Origin: Massariosphaeria phaeospora
Taxonomy: Eukaryota; Ascomycota; Dothideomycetes; Pleosporales
DNA length: 64,000 nt
Assembly (NCBI GenBank): GCA_011032825.1
Contig: JAADJZ010000010.1
Coordinates: 1,116,001 to 1,180,000, forward strand
Direction of reading: 5' to 3'
Part shown: piece by piece, positions 1-11,268 of the stretch
How positions within the stretch are numbered: position 1 is the stretch's first letter
How the letters are laid out: every line of letters starts with the position of its first letter
The notes under the pieces: model-generated
What the model saw: only the letters and a program-made list of their open reading frames with translations
Told to the model about the DNA's origin: nothing
The model's database searches: none
Position numbers and translations under genes: made by a program

Positions 1-1146
1 CTGTCTCTAGTTGAGCAGACGATGGACATACCTCGGCTTGTACCTCGTCTGGGCACGCCGGCTCGTCATGAAGCAGGGTACCCGCACCTCCGTGCTCCCA
101 ACGTACTGGAGCAGTACCGATACGACGATGACCACCTAACTCCATCGGAAGGACCTGCACGTGGGGACGAGTTTCTCGCCTTGACCACAAAAGGGATGGG
201 CGGTGCGCTGTCTAACCATCTCACGTATGCCCGCCCTTCGAACAACACTCTGTCTATGGTTCAAGAGGCTTGTCAGAAGGTTGTCGCCCTCAAAGCTGCA
301 GACGAGTACTGGGAGGTCTTGACCGACCCTACTACCTATGGAGTCATCCCTGATGTCAACAGTATGCATATGCGGCTTCGCATATTCCGCCAGAATAGGG
401 CATCGGCGAGCGCACTCAAGCTCCTGGAGGAAGGATTCATTGCGAACGGCATGCAAGCTCGCGCAGGAACATTTAGAATAGCGATGAGCACTTGTGTGAG
501 AGACAAGAACAACCATAACTCGCTCAAACACGCCAGTCAAATCTTGAACATTATGACCACCACACTCGAAGACGCAAACCCGAAGGCTGTGACCATGTAC
601 GCTGACCTAGTGACGTCGTTTCCGATAGCAAAAGGCGCAGACATAATTGACGCCCTCACACTCCTTCGTCCCATCTCCAACAACATCAGACTGCAACTCG
701 GCGTGGGCGGGCAGAGAAAGTACGGCAATGGCGTTGGCGCGACCTATCTCACCGGAGCGGACCGAGCGGACGCGATGATGGCTCTGCGAAAGATCTACGG
801 CGTCTACGACCGCCTCTTCCGCTTTGACGCAGTTGCTGAGGAACAGAAGGGCCCGTTCCTGGCAGAGCGGGCCAAACTGGGTTCTTTTATACAACGAATT
901 GTCTATAAAGACACTAACAAGATCCAGTGGGAGGGCAATTGGAAAGGAGCGAAAGAGGCTCTGAGAGACGACGTTAAACCTGAGGTGGAAGTAGAAGTCG
1001 AGGGCGGTGACGGTGATGCACCCAAAGACGGTGAAAGCCAGAGTAGGCCGGAGCGAGGGCGCGGTGGCTGGCGGACGCGGAGGGCGGTGCCGGCTGAGAA
1101 GAGGAAGCCTTGGTCGTCGTCGCTGGGTGCTACCGACCCGGCTTGA
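1..1146 (+). CDS. PPR-like mitochondrial protein, C-terminal part (5' end outside window)
   Basis: The frame is open from base 1 and no stop precedes the first ATG at base 22, so the gene almost certainly begins upstream of the window. About 380 residues are visible. They are largely helical and contain blocks resembling degenerate pentatricopeptide helix pairs, for example PDVNSMHMRLRIFRQN, MQARAGTFRIAMSTCVRD and PKAVTMYADLVTSF. Proteins of this class bind organellar RNA or assist mitochondrial translation; that role is inferred from the repeat appearance only. The last 60 residues are low-complexity, first acidic (EVEVEVEGGDGD) and then Arg/Gly-rich (RGRGGWRTRR). The stop is TGA at 1144-1146. 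The N-terminal transit peptide, if any, cannot be seen. Alternative: another helical-repeat (TPR-like) protein. Confidence 0.6.
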   Translation: MSLVEQTMDIPRLVPRLGTPARHEAGYPHLRAPNVLEQYRYDDDHLTPSEGPARGDEFLALTTKGMGGALSNHLTYARPSNNTLSMVQEACQKVVALKAADEYWEVLTDPTTYGVIPDVNSMHMRLRIFRQNRASASALKLLEEGFIANGMQARAGTFRIAMSTCVRDKNNHNSLKHASQILNIMTTTLEDANPKAVTMYADLVTSFPIAKGADIIDALTLLRPISNNIRLQLGVGGQRKYGNGVGATYLTGADRADAMMALRKIYGVYDRLFRFDAVAEEQKGPFLAERAKLGSFIQRIVYKDTNKIQWEGNWKGAKEALRDDVKPEVEVEVEGGDGDAPKDGESQSRPERGRGGWRTRRAVPAEKRKPWSSSLGATDPA

Positions 1147-1490
1147 TACTCTTTCCGGAGCACTGTAAAATATGTATTACTGTAGATTTTAGTGATAGCG
1201 TTGGGTGGACTTTGAGAGCGTTTGGAGCGCAAGTGTTCGTGCGTCAAATGTTGTAGCTCTGTATATATATATTATTAGGACTGTCGGATTAGAGCAGCCT
1301 TATCGTTTATATATACTGCACAACGCTTTACCGCGTAATACACAATCTAGTCACTAGCGTATCTTTCTACAAGTGAAGGTGGTCTGTGCGCTGCCTATCC
1401 GTTAATTCGAAGTCGCAGTCCACATCGCCGCAACCAACCCCACCGCAACACCACACCCTCACACGCCCACTTACACCAAGCCACACGACC
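1147..1490. other. Spacer between PPR-like gene and Rtf2 gene
   Basis: AT-rich stretches at about 1261-1276 and 1308-1315 lie in the 3' region of the upstream gene. A C/A-rich leader at about 1425-1488 directly precedes the Rtf2 start codon, as is common for fungal 5' leaders. No gene is seen. Confidence 0.6.
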
Positions 1491-2590
1491 ATGGGCAACG
1501 ACGGCGGCAGCATCCCGACGCGCCGCGAACTCGTCAAAGAAGCCGCCAAAGCGCTCACCACAACCCAACTCAAAGAAGTGCAAAACGAACAGCAAGAACA
1601 CGCCTGGAGCAACGACCCACTCACGCGCAAACCGCTCGCCCGCCCCGTAGTCTCCGACGCGGCCGGCATACTATACAACAAGGACTCCATCATCGAGTAC
1701 CTGCTGGCGGACGAGAGCGACGCCAAGAAGACGGAGGCGGAGAAGGTGCTGGAGGGCCGCGTCAGGAGCCTGAAGGATGTCGTCGAGGTGAAATTCGACG
1801 TCGATGCCAGCGAGGGCGCAGCGAGCAGTCTGCAGGTGTCGAACGGGTCGACGGGCAGGGCGGAGAAGTGGGTGTGTCCGATTGCGAATTGTGAGTTGGG
1901 GCCCGGTGCGAAGGCGGTGTATCTTGTGCCGTGCGGACATGCGTTTGCTGGTAATGTGGTTAAGGAGGTTTCGGACAAGACGTGCTTGCAGGTGAGTTGA
2001 GCTGAGCTGCGGCGTCGCGAGGACAAGAGTCTAGTATTTGGGCGGCAAAGCTGACTGAGAGATAATAGTGCAACGAGCCATATGCCGAGAACGACATCAT
2101 CCCCATTCTGCCCACCGTCACTACAGACGTCGCGCGCCTCTCGCTCCGCGCCAAAACCCTTAGGGAGAAAGGCCTCACGCACGCGCTGAAAAAGGCTCCC
2201 GGCAGCAAGAAGCGCAAGAAGACGGCCGCCGCCGCCATCGACATCGCAGCCGCATCCACCGAGGCCGTCACCATCACAGCACGCAAGCCCCAAAACGGCA
2301 CCTCCTCCTCCGAAGAAGCCGCGAAGCAGAAAGAACACCAGTCAAAGGACCAGCCCAAGGAAAAACTCAAGCCCCTCGGCACTACCACCATCAGCACCAG
2401 CCTACAAAACGCATCCACCGCCTACCTCACCAAAAAGGTCCTCGAAGAGCAGGACGCGCGCAACAAGCGGCGCAAACTGGCGCAGAACGACAACGTCAAC
2501 AGCCTGTTCTCCCAGCGCGATGCGCGGCCGTCGGCGGGGAATAGTGCGGATTATATGACGAGGGGGTTCAGCATTGGTGGGAAGAAGTGA
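1491..2590 (+). CDS. rtf2: Rtf2 domain protein (replication termination factor 2 homologue)
   Basis: Two exons, 1491-1991 and 2069-2590, joined in phase 0 across a 77-nt GTGAGT..TAG intron give 340 residues. The start MGNDGGSIPTRREL is the usual start of the Rtf2 family. The in-frame ATG at 1386 would add 35 residues of leader and is rejected. The middle holds the degenerate RING-like domain: LSNDPLTRKPL-type segment (here SNDPLTRKPLARPVV), CPIANCELG, YLVPCGHAF, and after the splice CLQCNEPYAENDIIPI, a hallmark of the family. The C-terminal third is Lys/Ala/Ser-rich with KKRKK, likely nuclear. In fission yeast Rtf2 works at stalled forks and in intron splicing; the role here is transferred from the family. 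Length is longer than S. pombe Rtf2 because of the low-complexity tail. Confidence 0.92.
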
Positions 2591-3603
2591 GACGAGGACG
2601 GAGACTTGACGTCGTTCGACGACGACGACGACGACGGGAAAAGCAGTCTTGGCTAGTCTGATTTGAGAGTCGATATTTTTACGCGCCGTTGGCATGTTAT
2701 GGTTGCGTACTATGGCAACGAGCCGGATTGTGAAGGCCGGTTCTGGCGGTGTAATAGCGTGGCACACGCATCCTCCCCGCTGCGACGCGAATCCGCGGAG
2801 ACTGGTGCGCGTGGCGCAGATAGTCGGCATGGCATGATACTGTACGATGGGATGAAGGTGTTTGATCGTGCTATGGACGCAGCTCAGCCCAGCTCGTCTC
2901 AGCTCGTCTCGACCAGAAAGGCAGAAAAGAAAGCCCACGACGTAACGCAAGAGTGTAGAGCTCTGAGGGAGGGAGGCTACATGGCTACTTTCTACAATAC
3001 ATGCACGCATGGTTATATTGGCGACTCTCTCTGGGGTCTGCTATCATCTACGTGCTGTCCACTTCATCTATTCACGCGGAAAAGGTGGACTGAGCGGTGT
3101 CTGATATGATACGAGTATGTTTACTTAATCTTATCGATCTTGCAAGTCTCTAGGTATGATAGCACGTCTTTGTATAACGTTGTGTTCACACGTTGGCTCT
3201 ACATGGTAGAGAATCGGAAGAAGCTGGAAGAGGTTGCGGCGTATGAGGAGCTCGAAGACTCGTATAGAGGAGGTACTGAGCCCTGACAGACAGATGAGGG
3301 CAGGGATCAAATTAGGAAGTCTTGGGAGGCTTGTCAGGTAAACGCAAGTTATCCGGCCTTGACTTGATGTCTCTCAAGATATAGACTTACTCACAACTAT
3401 ATCAATGTTAGTATGGTTCTTGAGCCCTTAGCGATCTACCCATTCGAGACCCTGAGTCGATTGGTAAGCGCGATGCATTCGCCCTAGTCCAAGACAGGCG
3501 AAGCCTTACCTTGCCTTACCCCAACTTCAATTCAAACGTTCCAAGCAGGCTGACAACTCTTCTGACCTCCGGTTCCTTGTCGAGTCCACATTTGCCAATT
3601 CCA
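2591..3603. other. Intergenic region with small tandem repeats
   Basis: Contains a (GAC)n run at about 2618-2636 just after the Rtf2 stop and a 10-nt direct duplication (CAGCTCGTCT twice) at about 2890-2910. Open frames on both strands overlap here, but none has family similarity or splice logic. The right end is presumably the promoter of the downstream Zn2Cys6 gene. Confidence 0.55.
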
Positions 3604-5741
3604 ATGTCGGCTTCTGGTGTCGAGAAGCGCGGTTCAGGGGCAACAGTGCGCGTAAGTCGCATGGCCCCCCTCATCCATCAGCTACTAAACCCGTACCAAG
3701 GCCTGCGATTCCTGTCGTCGGAGAAAGAGGAGATGTATCTGGACTCAAGGCACTGACAGATGCACACCGTGCGTCCAACTGGACGACGAGTGCTCCACTA
3801 CGCACGTCCGCAAACCGAGAGTGCAGTCGCACAGGCGGTGCGTGAGACCTTTTGAAATGGTGGCTTCTGCGACTAAATGGTTTGGATTATTAGTAACCGC
3901 ATCGCCGAGTATGAAAGCCGGATACAAGAGCTGGAGTCTCTCTTGCAAGAGCGGAGTGCGGCGCAGCCCCAGGTCGAACAGCCGCCGATGCAGCCGGCGG
4001 ATCAGTTGATACCGCTGTCTACGTGGGTGAGCAACCTTCGGAGCGAAGTTGACTCTCTGCCCGTGGAGGAGGGCCCGTATCTACCGCCCGAAGGGTTCGA
4101 TGCTGTTTTCGATGCGGAGCTCGAGGGCTTGGATGAGGAAGTGGTGCCTCAATTGATGTCCGGAACGGGCATCGCTCAAACAAGCCTGGAAGATGCTGTC
4201 CCTCGACTCTTGGATGATTTCGAACCATCTACAGAGTTCCAGGAAGATGCTGCGTACCTGCAGAGCTTGCCCCTTGAAGAGTCCTTGCCGGGAACTATAC
4301 CAGACATCGCGGCCGAGCCACCTACTCTTGTAGCTGCCGTGTGTGACGCGTATCTTCCTCCACCCGAGCTCGGGACCTCACTGCTCAAAGACTTCCTTGT
4401 CGATTTCAATACCGCAATCCCGCTGTATCGGCCATATGTCATCGCCGAACATCTGCGGATTTGCTACATAGGTGAATCAGACGGTACGGCGATCTCTTGG
4501 GTCAGTGCCTATGTAGTATTCGGGATCGCACATCGGCTACGAGCTATGAGTGCAACAGCAACCCCCAAGGACAACGACATGGCCGACTACTACCTGGCAC
4601 GCATACTTGCCCAGACGTCCGATCTTCTACTCGCCCCGCCGTCTCTCGGGCTGGTGCAGTGCTTGCTGGGTCTCGCCACGCTCATCCAGACGTCTGCCCA
4701 TTCAACCCCACATGCGTTGTTCGTCTCCACAGCCTTGCGCATGGCCCAGTCGCTAGCTTACAACGACGACGCGAAGAACCCGGACCCAGACGCAGATGTC
4801 GAGCAGCAGAGGCGCGTGTTCTGTCTCGCCTTCATCCGCGACACAAACGAAAGTATCCTGTCCAACGCGCCAGCCACATCCCGGCGCGAAGACATCGCAG
4901 CCAGCCATCCCGAAGCCCACCCCCAAGATTTCGCCGGCGCCGTCAACGCCGCAGAAACCAACTGGAGCGTGAACATCTTTTCGCTGCGCGCGCGCCTCGC
5001 ACTGCTGCAGGCCGAGGCGATTGAGCACGTCTTCTCCCTCAAAGCGCGTTCCACCACGCCTGAGGCTTTCCTGCACCGATGCAACGCGCTCCTTGGGCGT
5101 CTGCAGTGTTTCAGGAACCATGAGCTATTCGAGCTGAGCGCAGCACACTTGATGCTGCTGCTCTATCGCTCCGATCTGGTCCATGTACTGAGTCTCGAAG
5201 CAGCGTATTTCGCAACCGTGTTCCGCATCCAGGCAGACATTGATCTCGGCATGGACACACGCGTTAATCCCTTCTCGACCGACGCTCTGGTCAGGCTGGC
5301 GGACCGCAAGGAGCACGCGGTCTACGAGCAAGCGAAGCGCTTCTTGAGTCTGCTTGCTGTCGGTCCGCAGGGCGAAGTTGGCATATTTTGGTTAGTACCC
5401 CTCTTCGTTCATTATCTTGCCACGCAGCTCAACTCAGCTCACTGTTCTCGCGCAGGACGATCAAACTCCCAGCTGTGGCCGCCCTCGTCGTCGTACTAGC
5501 GCACTACACCCACGCAGCTGACGCCCCTTCCCACGAAGCCATGCGAGAATACAGCACGATTATTCGCACCTTCGAAACGCTGGTGCAAAAGAGCCGCGAT
5601 GCCGAGCTCCGCAAAGCGACGGATCTGTGTGTGATGCTGTTCTCCAGGGTCGAGACGGGGAGCAGGGTGAAGTGGCTGCAGAGTGTCGCGGAGGGGTTTC
5701 CGCGTGGAACAGGACGACAGCCCGATCTTGGGTTACTGTAG
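3604..5741 (+). CDS. Zn2Cys6 fungal transcription factor (MHR family)
   Basis: Four exons (3604-3651, 3701-3837, 3894-5390, 5456-5741) give 655 residues; all phases close. The zinc cluster is formed only after removing the first intron: C18-x2-C21-x6-C28-x8-C37-x2-C40-x6-C47, with ACDSCRRRKRRC as first half. After intron 2 follows a linker and a coiled coil (NRIAEYESRIQELESLLQER) typical of dimerising Gal4-type proteins. An acidic region (about 90-170) and then the middle homology region follow, with PLYRPYVIAEHLR and VFGIAHRLRAMS. It is a nuclear DNA-binding regulator; its targets cannot be read from sequence. Intron 1 has a CTAAAC branch, intron 2 a GACTAAAT branch. An alternative in-frame start at 3511 adds 31 residues and is less likely. 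Confidence 0.88.
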
Positions 5742-6825
5742 ATGCTGGCATGCAGAGACAGACGACCGATCATGTTGCGGTTATGAGGAGAAGCAGATCA
5801 CGTAATGGTGTTCTGGCGCTACTTCCTCACTTATCGAGTACCTTTTACCTCAGCTGTATCATAGATACGTCATGTAAATAGACCCTGCTGCTGGCCCTTC
5901 GAGAGGGCAGCACGAACACAACAACAATACACACAATACTCTGTTTTACTGCCTTGTGCACTCACCCTTTGACAACTGCATACCTTTACCGCGACAGATC
6001 ACATAGGTACCTAGTACCCGTAGACGGGGCTCTGAACGAAGCTGGCAACCCAGCCCCGGTGTTATTTCCAGAAATACTTTGCATAGCCATAGTATATGCT
6101 CGTTTAGACGCTCTTGGCCGTCTCAGCTGCCTCATCAAACCCACGTTTGAGCACATCAAGAACGCACACGTCTGCAACCTCGTAATAAATTCATCGCAGT
6201 AGCAAGGGTTAACGAAGAGAGATGGAAAAGCATTTCTCTCTACTCGGATTTCTATGCAGGGTCGTGAGCTCTATCGGACAAACAGTTGTTGTAGAAAACA
6301 CCATATCGACTGCCTAGCCCGCTTACATACAGACCAACAGCGCTGACTGTGTTCAATGTTGACCCGCACAGAACAGATCTACTCGGCGCCTATGTTCTGC
6401 TCCATGGAACTCACAGCTGTTCTCTTCGCCCGCGCGATCCTGTCAGGCCTGGCACAAGCCGTCGGTTACGCCCTTTAGACCCTCAGCTCTATCCGCGCCC
6501 TGCAGAGGAGTCAGCGTGCGCTCAGTCGGAGACACAGCCCTATCAGCGGTCCCAGTCTGTGTGCCAACGCTGTCAACAGTCAGACTGCGGTCGATGGGAG
6601 GGACGTGCGTTTTTGGCCCCGACGCCACTGATGGCATTGTCGGCGCGTCTTTCAGATGCCATCGAAGTAGGCTCATTACTCGCCTGCGGAGAGCGTCAGG
6701 GCCGGGCCGGTCGCCAGCTCGACCCGACGTCGACTCTCTCATAAAGTATCCGCTCCAGCCCTGCTATCTACTACGCCTATCGATAATATACACGACCATC
6801 TCTTCCCCACTACTGCCTCTCTGCC
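5742..6825. other. Intergenic region between two transcription-factor genes
   Basis: Open frames here (for example 5954-6202 and 6349-6744) show no domain, no splice context and mixed codon use. I see nothing that supports a gene. The last 100 nt, CT-rich and ending CTCTCTGCC before the ATG, look like the leader of the downstream gene. Confidence 0.55.
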
Positions 6826-8702
6826 ATGGACGAGACCAAGTTGCGTCAGCTGGAACGCCAGTACAAGTTGCGCGTGAAAACCGGCTGCGAGACTTGCCGG
6901 TAGGCGCTCACACGAAGAGAAATGTTGGGTAATATTGCTAACTCGAACTCAGAATTCGGCGCGTCAAATGCGACGAGACCAAGCCAGAATGCAACCGCTG
7001 CACCAAGACAGGCCGCAAGTGCGAGGGCTACAAACATGTCGCCCGCTCACGAGACCAATCGCCTGCTGCAGCTGCCTCCTACCGAAACCCCTCATTTCTA
7101 GTAGTTCCACATCGGCCGACTCCTACAAGCGTTCCGAAGAATCCTTCCCGAAGTCTATCTCCAGATTCCATGGAGAATCGCTCCTTCTTCTACTTCCAAG
7201 TCAACACGCTGCCCAAATGGACCGAGTTCTTTGACTCGGACCTGTGGACCCAAAAGATCATGCAACTGAGCCATACCGAACCAGCAATAAAACATGGAGT
7301 CCTGGCACTCAGCACTATGCACGAACGGTTCGAGAGCACGTCGCCCGCAACAACCAACGACTTTGCCTTCATGCAGTACATGCAAGCCGTAAAGCATTCC
7401 AACGACCTGCTCACTGCCCACCAGGAAGGCGAAGTCGTCCTCGAGAAAGTGTTGATCGCATGCATCATTTTCACGTGCTATGAGAACCTGGCAGGCAACT
7501 ACAGAGCCGCGAACATGCATTTGTGCAATGGCCTCCGGATCCTGAACCAACACAAACACGACAATCCACCAGGTACTCACTCCGCCGAAGCAAATGTACT
7601 CTACCGGTTCGACCTACAGTCTATGACTTTCTCGGACAACACCTCGCCTTACGATTACGGGCTGGACAATCCCCCAGAATGTCCCATAATTCCGGACTTG
7701 TATGCTAGGAATGCCGAGGCCCGCAATGATCTTGTCGGGCTCTTGCGGTGCATGATGTGGATTACTGGTGTGGCGAATATCAATCCGCAGGCGCCTGAAA
7801 ATTCCACCTGGCTTCAGATCTACACACAACTGATGCGCTCTTTTGAAGTATGGGAACGGTCATTCGATCACTATCAACATAACATCCCGCGACACGAACA
7901 GGGCGACCCGAAGATCTATGCCGGCAACACTCTGCTCAAAATCTACGCCATCATGGCCCGTACAATCATCGCCGCAGGTGCGGGATTGAGGACGGAGATG
8001 GCCTGGGACTCGCTCGTCGATTCGTTCAAGACCATAGTCGATCTTGGCGAAACCCTCCCGATACTCACGCGGCCAGCCTCACAGCCTTCTTCCCGCTCAT
8101 CGCAGTCTCCTCCACGCAGCACTCCGCAGCCTCAGCCTCAGCCTCCACGACACCGTGCTATTGCACCGAACCCTGCTATGTTCACTCCCTCCCCTCCCCC
8201 TGGAGGCTCCATGTCATTCTTCGCCGATCCAACTCCATCCACTCCATCCACTCCACCCAGACCACACACACCACACACACCAAACGAGTTCCCAGCTCCC
8301 CACCACCCAAAACGCCAACCAGCCTCGTTCTCGCCGTCCTTCGAGCTCTCCCCAATAGTCCCCCTATTCCTAACCGCCTGCCGCTGCCGCGACCCCGTGC
8401 TCCGCCGCCGCGCAATCGCCCTACTGCTAAACTGCCGGCGGCGCGAGGGCGTGTGGGACTCGTTCGGCGCGGGCATGGTGGCGCTCCAGTGTGTGAAGCT
8501 CGAGGAGGGCATCGACCAGATCGTCGACCTGGGCCCGGACAACTGGCTGCCGCTGACTAGCAAATGCACCGAGGGCGCCGACGTCGCAGAGCGGCGGCGC
8601 GTGCAGGACGTGTTTGTTTCGGTCAATATGGCGGAGCGCCAGATTGGCGTGAATTATCTGATGCGCAGTGGCGAGAGTCTCGACCGCTATGTTAAGTTCT
8701 AG
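6826..8702 (+). CDS. Zn2Cys6 transcription factor with Fungal_trans_2-like C-terminal region
   Basis: Two exons, 6826-6899 and 6953-8702, split the zinc cluster inside an Arg codon and yield 607 residues. The cluster is canonical: C21-x2-C24-x6-C31-x6-C38-x2-C41-x6-C48 (KTGCETCRIRRVKC, then ECNRCTKTGRKC). The region after residue 120 has the pattern of the second fungal regulator family, WTEFFDSDLWTQKIMQLSH then AIKHGVLALSTMHERFE. Residues about 370-460 are a Pro/Ser/Gln/Thr-rich insert (QPQPQPP, STPSTPPRPHTPHTP) likely to be disordered. The gene lies upstream of a rhamnogalacturonan acetylesterase in the same orientation, 1.2 kb away; a regulatory link is possible but unsupported. Nuclear location is inferred from the family. 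Confidence 0.9.
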
Positions 8703-9932
8703 TCTGGTGACTGGGGCTGTTTTTTGTAGCGGTTTCGAGGCTGTGGATGTGTTCGCATGTATGCATGTGCGGGTACCTTGGTATGGCATCGCAGCCCTCT
8801 ACGTTCAAGTTTAGATGCTGACTACCACCTAGTCTTCGTAGGATTTAGGAGACATCGGACGTCGTCGACATGCATCGCCCAGATCTAGGAAGTCGCACAT
8901 ACTGTGCCTTGGAGCTTAGTCGTGCTGACTGCCCATTGTCTGTATACGGTACAGCCTGCTTAGCTTACGTGTGCGTCGCCATCACTCCCTGTTGAGTACT
9001 ACATATGTAGTTCTTCCTCCCTCTATTTGTTCGTTTCTCTTCCTTTTTGTGCACCGCACATGCACGTCACGGCATGCACGAGACAAATTTCCGCACGTAT
9101 GTGCAATAACACACCCGTACTGTTTATTCCCGACAGACACAATCAACTCAATGACTGCAGATACGAACTCCGGAGCTTCCCACCAACATCCTACCAGCCA
9201 CCTAGAAGCCCGGCTCGCAACTCTCTACGCATGCAGATGGGAGCTGAGCTGAGCTGAGCTGCGCGCAGGATTTGGTACTTACGTTATTTTTTCCTAGCGG
9301 CATCGGACTTGATGGTGACGGGCGTTGGTGAATCGTGAGCCTGTGCGGGAACCGAAGCCGAAGATGCATCTATAGATGCAGCTACGCCGTTGAGCATGCA
9401 TCTCATCGTGCAGCGGCATGCACTTTTTTTCTCTTGGCGATACGGGTTCGCATCTACACTATCACCGTCGCTGTAACTGGCATGGTTGTCGATTTTGCTG
9501 AGCAAGAGCTAGAGCAAGAGCAAGCAAGAGCAAAACCTCAAGTAGGAGGGGTAGGCAACGTCTAGAAGGGGTCGCGGGTGTGTGCATGTATGGATGAATA
9601 TGGGTAATTGGGAACAGCCAACGCCCCGCCCGCTCGGAAACTAATATACACGGAAATACTTCGGCGACGTTTGCACGCACGGCGTGAGTTTCTCCATGCC
9701 ACGTTTTAGAAGGCCCCATGGATGGCTAGGAAGCCAGACAGTGGGGGATATTATAATATCCCTTTCGTCCAGGTCAGGTCAGATATGATATTGGATAGGT
9801 GGAGAGTGTCGAAGAGGTAGTATCTATTGCTCTTTCCTCCGTTTATCTTCCTTCTCTCACTTTTCTTCGGTGCTCCTGCGGATTTATTTCTATACTGAGC
9901 CTCTATCTATCTATCCACGTCCACGAGCAAAG
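8703..9932. other. Intergenic region with a GAGCT pentanucleotide repeat
   Basis: A run of four GAGCT units occupies about 9241-9260, and an AGAGCAAGAGCAAGCAAGAGC imperfect repeat lies near 9510-9530. No coding evidence was found. The last 80 nt, with CTATCTATCTATC at about 9903-9915, form the leader of the acetylesterase gene. Confidence 0.55.
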
Positions 9933-10783
9933 ATGCCCTCTCTACCACTTCTCCTCTCCATCCTGCTGGCGGCATCGTCGCCAGCACTCAGTGCGCCCAA
10001 TGCCGTCAAACGCGCGCAAACCGTCTACTTGGCCGGCGACTCGACGATGGCGCAAGCAAAAGACAACACCCAAGGTGCGCCACCACTTTCCAGTCCCTCC
10101 CCCCGTACTAACCCAGCCATCCACATCCAGGCTGGGGCGTCTACCTCCCCTACTCGCTCACCCTCCCCGTCACCAACCTCGCCCTCGGCGGCCGCAGCAC
10201 GCGCTCCTACACGCGCGAAGGCCGCTTCGCCACGCTCCTCTCGCGCGTCCAGCCCTCCGACATCGTGATCATCGAATTCGGCCACAACGACGGCGGCTCG
10301 CTCTCCAAAGACAACGGGCGCAGCGTCTGCCCTGGCGCCGGCAGCGAAACCTGCAAAACAACCTACAACAACGCCCCCGAAACCGTGCTCACGTACCCCG
10401 CATACCTCATCGCCGCCGGCAGCGCCCTCGCCGCCAAAGGCGCGCGCGTCATCATCTCGTCGCCCACGCCGAACAATCCCTGGGAGGGCGGCGTGTTTAG
10501 CTATGCGCCCGGCCGCTTCCGCGACTATGCGCGCAGCGCGGCGAAGGCGATTGGCAGCGCCGCGGTGTTTGTCGACCATGGGCTGTATACGGCGAATGCG
10601 TTTCAGGCGCTGGGTAAGGCGAAGGTGGATAAGCTGTTCCCGAATGATCATACACATACGAGTGCTGAGGGGGCGGATGTGGTGCATAGGGCGTTTGTGA
10701 AGGCGCTGTTGTGTGCGGGGGGTGGCGGGTTGGAGGGCGGGGTGAGGAATGCGACAGAGGGGGTGGAGGGGAAGTGTGTTTGA
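9933..10783 (+). CDS. Secreted rhamnogalacturonan acetylesterase (SGNH/GDSL, CE12-like)
   Basis: Exons 9933-10074 and 10131-10783 (56-nt intron with GTACTAAC branch) give 264 residues, close to the size of fungal rhamnogalacturonan acetylesterases. A signal peptide is clear: MPSLPLLLSILLAASSPALSA. SGNH blocks follow in order: block I AGDSTMA with nucleophile Ser37; block II LALGGRSTRS (Gly); block III FGHNDGG with Asn100; block V DHTHTSAEGA with Asp220 and His223. A Cys pair in SVCPGAGSETC is likely a disulfide. The enzyme removes acetyl groups from rhamnogalacturonan I in pectin and acts outside the cell. The substrate is inferred from family resemblance; related SGNH esterases remain possible. 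The intron falls between GDSTMA and the conserved WGVYLP segment, which supports the splice. Confidence 0.9.
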
Positions 10784-11268
10784 TTTGGGGGATACAGTGT
10801 GAGATACGGAGGACACTTGATTTGACAAAACTATATATGGGAGATACAATGGGCTATGGCTAAGACAACGGTGTCCTTCCTACATCGCGCTGGAATCTCC
10901 TGTGTCGTCGCCTGGTTCTCTAAATGTACGTGAATAGGCAAACATCACGGCTACGAGTTGGACCAGCATCGATTTCCAGCCCTGGTGTGAGTCAGTACTC
11001 CTGTTTGGACTAAACCCCGCGTGCCGTGTACGATAGACCTTTGTATGGATAGGCCAATCCCTCTGGAGTAGGGCTCAAATGTCCTATACCAGCATGCCTA
11101 GTAGAGATTCAAGCAGTAATATACGTGTGCACAATGAACCTGTGAAGACACTTCCATATATTAAGACGCAGTCCCTTGGATCTGCGTATGACTACTAAAG
11201 TCACTGTAACACCCTTCACGGGATTTCAATCTGGCCAGAGCTATGAGAACATGATAGAGTGAAGGAAA
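10784..11268. other. 3' spacer between convergent genes
   Basis: Lies between the 3' ends of the acetylesterase (+) and the BTB-like gene (-). I see no gene, repeat or clear structured element. Confidence 0.55.

Noticed and set aside
1367..2338. 323-residue minus-strand frame
   Set aside because: Antisense of the Rtf2 gene and crosses its intron; Leu/Cys/Ser-rich without domain.
2402..3010. 202-residue minus-strand frame and a 148-residue plus frame over the same bases
   Set aside because: Both overlap the Rtf2 3' end or the spacer, with no domain, no splice logic and mutual antisense overlap.
6349..6744. 131-residue plus frame before the second Zn2Cys6 gene
   Set aside because: No domain, antisense frame equally open, and it ends in the promoter of the next gene.
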